DNA of 64,000 nucleotides. Source: Annona cherimola. Lineage: Eukaryota; Streptophyta; Magnoliopsida; Magnoliales; Annonaceae. Shown here piece by piece: positions 57,352 through 64,000 of the stretch; within the stretch, counting starts at the first letter, position 1; each line of letters begins with the position of its first letter. The DNA is taken from assembly GCA_030490835.1 (NCBI GenBank), contig CM059972.1, positions 19,259,764-19,323,763 of the forward strand. The letters run 5' to 3'. The position numbers and the translations under genes were made by a program. Below the pieces are notes generated by a model. It did no database searches. It was given only the letters and a program-made list of their open reading frames with translations, and was not told the origin of the DNA.

Positions 57352-60204
57352 ATGGCCGCCACTTTGGGAGCTTCGATTTCAATCTTCGCGCGTGCTGCTA
57401 ATCCGAAAATGGTGTCCTTCCTCTCTTGCCTTTGGCTCTTTTCTTCTTGTCATGCATGCATGCTTGCTCTTTCTACCATTTAAACTCCTTTAACCTACTG
57501 GTTATTATATTGGTATTAGGGTCCATTTGGATAGAATGTAATTTTTAAGTTGATAGAAAAAAAGTATTTGTTTCTTATGTGAATGATCTTTTTGATAAGA
57601 GTTGAAAAAATATTACTCGTAGACTTGTATTTCAGATCGCATAATCATTAAAAACGTTTACGTGTATCGAGCTTTAATACATATAGGTCTTTTTAGCTTT
57701 TTTTATTTTTTTATTTTTATTTTTTCTGTGGTAGTACTAGTACATGTATATGGCTCATATACCAAAATTTAACCTTCTCAATTTATATTTTTTATAACTT
57801 CAAAATTTAATAATTTCCAATCCATAAAAAAGTGTGAAAATATTATGTTTTAAAATATATTTTAAAAATTACATACAAATTTGATAGATGTAAAGATTTG
57901 TTTAGATAAATATTTGTTTATATCTGGCATCATCTATTAATTCTAATCCTTTCATCAAAAAAATTCTAATCTAAAAATGTATTTGTTTTAAAAAATTAAA
58001 TTTCTTAAAACGCGGGTTTAAAGGCTTTATTTTATAGGTTTGATGGTTTTATGTTGATAGGTTAAGAGTCTAATAGGTTAGTGTTAAGGTTTGAGGGTTG
58101 GATCAAGGGTTTAATGGACATGCTTGATGGAGAGTTTGACAAAATTTAAGAGACTCTATTCGTATTAGGAAAAAAATAAGAATAATTATAACTAAGTAAC
58201 CCAAAATAATCTTATGAATTTGCGTATTTTCGAAAAATATCATCATACATCTAAGCTATTGATTTCATCGTAATGGTGGATGATTCATGTCTTCTCTAAA
58301 ATATATATGCTGTAACCACTCTCTCTTAGCAAAATAAGTTGGTTAATTGAGAAGTAACGAAAATTATTGAAAAAATATAAATGACAGCAAGAAAAAGTTA
58401 AGAAAGAAAGTTACATATTGATGATTGCTAAGATATTATAATCTAAAAAGTACTTTAAAAAAATCTTAAGTGAGTTAAATCAGTGACCAAAATCCAGTTA
58501 ATTGGCCGCAACAGGCAAGGCCAGTCACGATGAAATCCTTCAATATCATTGGCAGTTTTCTTCCCCCAAAATCGACCAAAATCGTTATAGGGTGTGTTTG
58601 GTTATACACAAAACATGTCAATGAAAACTTTTCAATCAAAAACTTTTCACTCTTCATAACTACCTTATTTTTTAATTATTTTTTCACATTTTTCTATATA
58701 AACAACCCTACTTTTCAATCATTTCAATACAAATACCTATACAACTACCCTATCTATTTTAACTTTATTCTCTTTACACCTCATTATTACCCCTATCATA
58801 TCACATCATTTTCTATCAACTTGACAACTTCTACTCTGAAAAGTTTTCATCAAAAAGTTTTACCTCCAACCAAACACACCCATAATGAACTGAAAATTTC
58901 CCGGAGTGTGCTTGCTGATTAACATGAATATTCCCATACTGCTCAATCCGGTTTGTGATTTGAATGATTGCTGATATTCCTGTGGTTGTTATAATGCAGG
59001 AAACAGCCGCATTTCCTAGTCTGAAGTCGGTCTCCATGCCCACTTTCAAGAGTGGCTTCGCATCCCTCCGATTGCAACCGGTTTCCCGGACCTGGCGGAT
59101 TTCTTGTGCTGTATGTTTCTGCGCATGTCCTTCTTCGTTCTTTCAATTTTCACAATAATCACTCATATTGCATAGGAGTGTAGTAGTACTTAATGATGGA
59201 AAATGGGGGCCTTCTCTTCTGATTTCTCACATTTGTCGTGGGTATAAACCATAAACGAATAAACTGGCCCATTTCAATATTGTATCAAACTCAAATCCAG
59301 GCCCAATTTCTGTTATCTCCTCTTTTCATTCTAACTTGGTTAGTCATTGATTTTAGACGAGAATCAATCAGCTCATTTCAACCTATCTCAAAATGGCATA
59401 CATAATTGGTTCCTAGACCTGTAATGGAAAATGGCACACATGGAAAATGCATGTACAACCAAACTTTCATTAAAATGGAGACAATTTTTCTTGTTGAGTT
59501 GTTGCCAGTGACGAATTAATCGTATTTATATTATGTTATGCATGCACAGGCCAAATCAGACACAGCTGATAAGGTTGTTGACATAGTGGTGAGGCAGTTG
59601 GCCATAAAAGACAAAGACACAGTCAATGCTGACACCAAGCTTTCTCAGCTTGGTGCAGATTCACTCGACATAGTAAGTTGTAAATCCGGCCTCTTTTTAT
59701 GTTCCTGTAGGCAAAGCTTTGCCATAGTGTATTCTCAGGCTACTGATCTTATTGCAATGCAACTTGAATTGGGTTTCGTCCAAATCCAACCTGATTTTGG
59801 TGGGGTTGGGAAGTGAGATTTGGGGCTTCTTGGTTCAATCCTACTCAACCCAGTTTTAAAATGGGTTGAGTAGGGTCAGGTGGGGTGCAGCCCATGGATT
59901 CTTCAATAAAAATATGCTTATACTTAAGCTAAAACCCTGTTTCGTTGTAAGGCCCTACAAACACTGTTATTGGTTAAAGGCTTAAAGCTATTCCTCGTTC
60001 CGCATTCCTCGAATTCCCCTTTCAAACCAATTTCTTAATGTGGTTTGGTTTTGAGGGGCGTAGGTTGAGATTGTGATGGGATTCGAGGAGGAGTTTGGTG
60101 TGACTATTGAAGAAGACAGTGCTCGAGGTATCACAACAGTCCAGGATGCAGCAAACCTTATCGACCAACTCGTTGAGAAAAAGAACGCTGCCGCCGAGGC
60201 ATGA
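57352..60204 (+). CDS. ACP: Plastid acyl carrier protein, 4 exons
   Basis: This is the carrier of growing acyl chains on 4'-phosphopantetheine in plastid fatty-acid synthesis. Exons 57352-57411, 59000-59110, 59550-59672 and 60064-60204 sum to 435 nt, or 144 residues; all are phase 0 and GT-AG. The N-terminal ~57 residues ([10 protein letters not shown]..., rich in Ser/Arg/Ala and ending SRTWRISCA) form a chloroplast transit peptide. The mature part [18 protein letters not shown]... has the prosthetic-group motif GADSLDI with Ser95, then [20 protein letters not shown] and a C terminus ending EKKNAAAEA. Exon 3 ends exactly after DSLDI, a conserved intron position of plant plastid ACP genes. Intron 1 (1588 bp) holds a MITE. 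The first ATG after the inferred start site is used. Confidence 0.97.
58590..58881 (+). repeat. MITE family A, best-preserved termini, in ACP intron 1
   Basis: GGGTGTGTTTGG (58590-58601) and CCAAACACACCC (58870-58881) are perfect 12-bp inverted termini. The flanking bases are ATA on both sides (58587-58589 and 58882-58884). At 292 bp with no gene, it serves as the reference copy. The short AT-rich duplication and GGG-TGTTTGG ends resemble Tourist-type MITEs. Confidence 0.85.
59840..59874. repeat. Perfect 13-bp hairpin in ACP intron 3
   Basis: CCTACTCAACCCA and TGGGTTGAGTAGG are separated by GTTTTAAAA. The surrounding DNA is also rich in GGGTT/AACCC motifs. Confidence 0.8.
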
Positions 60205-60400
60205 AATTGAAGCCAACACCTCTGCTTCTTTTGCTTCTTAGTTTCATTTAACAGACGCTACCATTGATGATAAAGAAGAATCAGACCTTTGTTTCTTTTG
60301 GTTCTTACTTTCTTCTTTTCTTTTTTTAGAGTCTTGTCTTTCTGGATGAAATAAACTCTCTATTCCCCCTTTTTTGTTGTTTTATTACCTCAATTTGCTG
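60205..60400 (+). terminator. ACP 3' untranslated region with poly(A) signal
   Basis: A canonical AATAAA lies at 60350-60355, about 146 bases after the stop codon, with T-rich DNA following. Confidence 0.7.
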
Positions 60401-60667
60401 GCAATGATACAAGTGAATGGATTAGAACGTCTTCAGTTTGGAAGTGGTTTGCTTTTTTTTTTGGTCTTGGATAAGCTTATTCCTGACTTCATTGGAAAAT
60501 TTTCAATTTGAACTTACTTTTAACTCAACTTTTGAAATTTTTAAAGTGAATATAACATTTACACCTAATTCCTAACATGTACATAACTTTTCATAAATCC
60601 CTTTTATACCCACATCGTTTGGCATTAAATTCCAATATATCCATGTTATCAAGATAGTTGTTATCTA

Positions 60668-60894
60668 CCACTAACGTTGTGGCACAATGATCAAGTACGA
60701 TAGCAGGCATGCCATCCACTTGAGTTCAAACTCCCGCTAGGATGTTCGTGCATATGATTCGGGAGCTAATTATCTCCCTTATTAATAGGTGGGAGTATAT
60801 TGTTTCCCCATATGATAGATGAGAGTATATTATCTCCTTGTAATTTGTAATATCTAAATTGAATTGTAATACATGTACACCCAATCAAAAAAAA
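60668..60894 (+). mobile_element. Intact tRNA-derived SINE, second family
   Basis: The head carries an A-box-like TGGCACAATGATC (60682-60694) and a B-box-like GAGTTCAAACTC (60722-60733). The body ends in TCAAAAAAAAA. A perfect 12-bp target duplication AGTTGTTATCTA flanks it (60656-60667 and 60895-60906). It is 227 bp. Head sequence differs from the SINE at 27792-28053, so these are two families. Confidence 0.88.
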
Positions 60895-61181
60895 AGTTGT
60901 TATCTATCTTACTAAAGAGATAATTTTGCTCCTTCATAATTTCTCTAATTGAAATGATTAAGTTCTAATATGATGCTTGAATCATTTGATGCCACAAATT
61001 GATGATTTACTGTCATCAAATGAGTCATACTAAGATAGAGTATATAATGGCTATATTAATGGTGTATAATCAATTTGTATCATTAAAGAGGAGATCATCG
61101 CTGTGTTAATGATGTTTAGGAACTGGGGTCAAACGATATGAGTTGTATCATTAAAGAGAAGATCAAAGCTTTTCATAGGAG

Positions 61182-61862
61182 TAGGGGTGCAATTTGGGCT
61201 GGGTTGATCCCTTACTCGGCCCGTCGAACCTGATTTTCGATGTTGTTTAAACTTAGTTTTCCCAACCCGAACCCAATCAATCAGATTTGTAAATATGTTA
61301 AGGTTCAAGTGAACTCGAGCCCGATTTTTCAGTTTGTGTTTATTGTAAAATGTATTATATATAATATTTAAACAATATTTCTTTATATTTTCTATATGTA
61401 TGTTATTTATATTTATATTTGAATACATATTTGACTTATTATAATTATATTATAAATAAAATCTATTATTTTTATTTATCTTTTATTTCTATCATTTACT
61501 TTTACATCCATTAATTTTGTTCATTTATCTTATTTTTATGTTAATTTTTTCTAGAAATATTCTTTCTATTGCTATTTTTAAATATATATATATATGTTAA
61601 CTATATATTATTATGTTTACTTACATGATGTTATTATTATATATTTATATAAAATTCTAAACTTATTACTCTTAAATAAAATATAAATTCATTAACATAA
61701 ATTTTAACCTTAAACTTAATTCGAACTAGATTTTCAAAAATAGGATTAAGATTTAAATTTTACAAATAGGGTTAAGATTGAAATTAGGATTAATATTTTA
61801 TAAATAGAATTAGTGTTGGGGTTGAGATAAATCCAAGTTTCATAAGCCTAAGTTGCACCCCA
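61182..61862. mobile_element. hAT-like non-autonomous element, 681 bp
   Basis: Inverted ends TAGGGGTGCAATTTGGGCT and AGCCTAAGTTGCACCCCA are flanked by the 8-bp copies CATAGGAG (61174-61181) and CATAGAAG (61863-61870), one mismatch. Subterminal AACCCGAACCC-type motifs and an AT-rich interior match the larger element at 43014-44584. Confidence 0.8.
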
Positions 61863-61894
61863 CATAGAAGAGAATATGGCCTGCACACACGCTA

Positions 61895-61990
61895 ATGCAG
61901 GCAAAATATCACAAGATACTTGAACCCGTAACTAAGGCGTAGCTGCCGAATGGCCGGGCTAACGGCTAACCAAGTAATGGCTCAGTTGCC
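61895..61990 (-). repeat. Possible tRNA-derived (SINE) remnant
   Basis: On the minus strand CTTGGTTAGCC-like and GGTTCAAGTATC-like segments have roughly A-box/B-box spacing. No tail or flanking duplication was found. Confidence 0.3.
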
Positions 61991-62007
61991 GAAGACTTAC
62001 ATGTTTG

Positions 62008-62190
62008 ATTTAATGTAAAAGTTACAAAAAATTTATGAGAAAAAATTTGGTGAAAATTTTTGAAAATAAGAGGGTAATATGATATGATATGATTGATAAT
62101 TGGGAATAAAAAGAATAAAGATAGAATAGATATAATAATTGCATAAAAATTATGAAATGTAGAAGTAATAATTAAAAAAATGCTGTTGTT
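62008..62190 (-). repeat. Degenerate MITE family A copy
   Basis: It contains GGTAATATGATATGATATGATTG and AATAAAGATAGAATAGATATAA; the termini are mostly lost. Confidence 0.4.
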
Positions 62191-62199
62191 AAATCATAT

Positions 62200-64000
62200 C
62201 TAGAGGTGCATAGGAAGGAATGGGAAATGGCCAACTTGGAAATAGCCCACTTCTACCTCGTACCAAATACGATCTTGATCTTGAATATTCGAACCTGGTT
62301 CGGCTCGCTCCTGTTGGAAACTATTTAATCGCAACTGGGAAAATTGTTAAATATTTTAATTAGGATATTATGCTAGAGAATTAGAGATAAACTTGCATTA
62401 ATCTTATCTGATTTCTTTATTAATATTTCCTAATCATACAAGAATATAAATGATTTCATCTTTATCTAATTACATACAAAATTTTAAGAATATATTACTT
62501 GGTCCATTTGGAATCCTTAAAAAAGGAAAAGAGGAAGAAAAATAAAAATCTATCGAATGTAGACAATAAAATAAAAGAAGACGATATCAATGGTTAATTC
62601 AAAGCACAACTAATGAGTAAAAATATAAATAAAATGGTCACTAGGACTGTTAAAGCAAAATTACATGTCGCAGAAGTTAAGAGGGTGGGTAAAGGGGAAA
62701 AGAGATTTCTTTTTTTTTTTTTTTTGGCATTACCAAGATGGATTATCAAGTGAGAGCAAGAAATTTTTCAAATAATTTGAATATTTTTCCAGCGCCGATC
62801 AAATGGCCCAACAAAATGAATGCGGTCTGATGCAAACCTAATCTATTGCCGAGTAGTCATGCACGTAGCCGTTCAAATGGTGCATGGGGAAGGCCGTGGG
62901 GACCCGGACAGTGGGCTGGTCTGTGTACTTTGGCCGCGATATATAATACATACGGTAGCCCCCAAAGAGTTCGTGATGAATTCATGAGCACATAAAAGCT
63001 TTTGGTTTCTTCTACATATAAAATAAAGAAATTCATTCAAAATTCAAAACCAGTAGCGGGCACAGCCATATGTGGTACATGTCTATCAAAAAGGTGCTTG
63101 AAACGTATGGTGTGCGCACCCACCATATAATATAAACGCATCGGTGCATGGTTTTAAATGACGATAATTAAGGGGATGTATCGATTATCATGTCCTCATC
63201 TGCAATTGCTGATAGTGGACGCATACGTAAGGGTGTATGATATATGAGGTGGAGGCCAAAAGAAATCCTTAATTATCATGGCTTGTTGGCACATATATTT
63301 ATTAAAAGTTTCCTGTTTTAACCTACATGTTTAAAAGGATATCTATAGAAGACTAATTTCTTTGGCCCTTTTTCTTTACGTTTTGGGCGTTATATTAAGT
63401 TTGAAAGACCTTTTTTAGAGTTTTTTTTATTGTACTAAAAGCTACTTTGAGAAATCAAAGCAAATGATTTGAGTCATCATGGAAGAAGCAAAGATTGGAC
63501 AACCAATAGGTGTTTCTGTTAATGGTTTGAGAATATAAAGGTGGCACTGCAACCATGCTGATATTTAATTCCATATCTATTAGTAAATTTCGAGGTTTAA
63601 GTTGTGTTGGGATTAAAATTTAGGGCTAGATTTTATTATTTTTTTTACTTTAATTCGGGATTTTGTACATCCGTATCTATGAGATTTGGGCAAAAACACT
63701 GGGGTGTTACGACTTTCGTAAAATTTGCATCTATACTAATTAATTTTATTTAAGGTTAAAAGCACATTTGCAAACTCTAAACCCTTTTTGAAAATGACAA
63801 AAATACAATAAAATAAAATAATACAATAAATGTCTTTGAAAAATCAAAAAATTTATTTCTTAAAAAACTTGTCTTTATGAACTTGTAGATACAGATGCAA
63901 AAAACTCTCTGATTTCTGTTAGAATTGAAGAAAGATTCTGTAGAGAACATGCTTAGTAAAATGTGTAGAATGTTTCGATTAATAGTTGGAAAATAGAGTT
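62200..64000. other. Gene-free right flank
   Basis: AT-rich, with a slightly GC-richer patch at 62790-62950 that lacks a coding frame. No gene or bounded repeat was seen. Confidence 0.45.

Noticed and set aside
1..64000. Autonomous retrotransposons, transposases, CRISPR arrays or bacterial-type gene clusters
   Set aside because: No reverse transcriptase, integrase, transposase or Cas-like frame and no regularly spaced repeat array was found. All mobile DNA seen is non-autonomous.

Overview
The window is nuclear DNA from a flowering plant. The genes have GT-AG introns, intergenic DNA is very AT-rich, and it is crowded with small non-autonomous transposons (MITEs, hAT-type elements, tRNA-derived SINEs). 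A plastid acyl carrier protein, a vacuolar NHX antiporter, a plant VAP27, a DYW-class PPR protein and a miR159/319 hairpin all fit an angiosperm. Base composition and gene structure look more like a dicot or magnoliid than a grass, but I cannot name the species.

Layout: 1-12.4 kb is gene-poor and repeat-rich: a roughly 865-bp hAT-like element nested in a MITE, a 385-bp tandem duplication, a foldback element and a MITE inserted inside a copy of its own family. 12.4-21.4 kb (+) is a complete NHX-type vacuolar Na+(K+)/H+ antiporter with 14 coding exons and 541 residues. 23.1-25.4 kb (-) is an intronless PLS/E/DYW PPR gene (759 residues) whose C-terminal DYW triplet reads GRW. 27.8-28.05 kb (-) is an intact SINE. 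28.3-38.2 kb (-) is a VAP27 gene with 8 coding exons and 320 residues; its exon 6 carries nine 21-bp units that encode perfect 7-residue repeats joined to the family coiled coil. 38.4-52.3 kb is gene-poor with many repeats, including a 1.57-kb hAT-like element. 52.3-53.3 kb (+) holds a MIR159/319 precursor with a TATA box and G-box upstream. 57.2-60.4 kb (+) is a plastid acyl carrier protein gene (4 exons, 144 residues). 60.6-64 kb contains a second intact SINE and a second hAT-like element.

The genes are unrelated single loci rather than an operon or cluster: vacuolar ion transport, organellar RNA processing, ER/plasma-membrane contact sites, miRNA regulation and plastid fatty-acid synthesis. 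The most unusual items are the heptad-encoding minisatellite in VAP27, the miRNA whose sequence lies between miR159 and miR319, the degenerate DYW end, and the nested transposons that give readable empty sites. Exon boundaries were worked out by hand from splice signals, reading phase and family conservation; all phases close without error.
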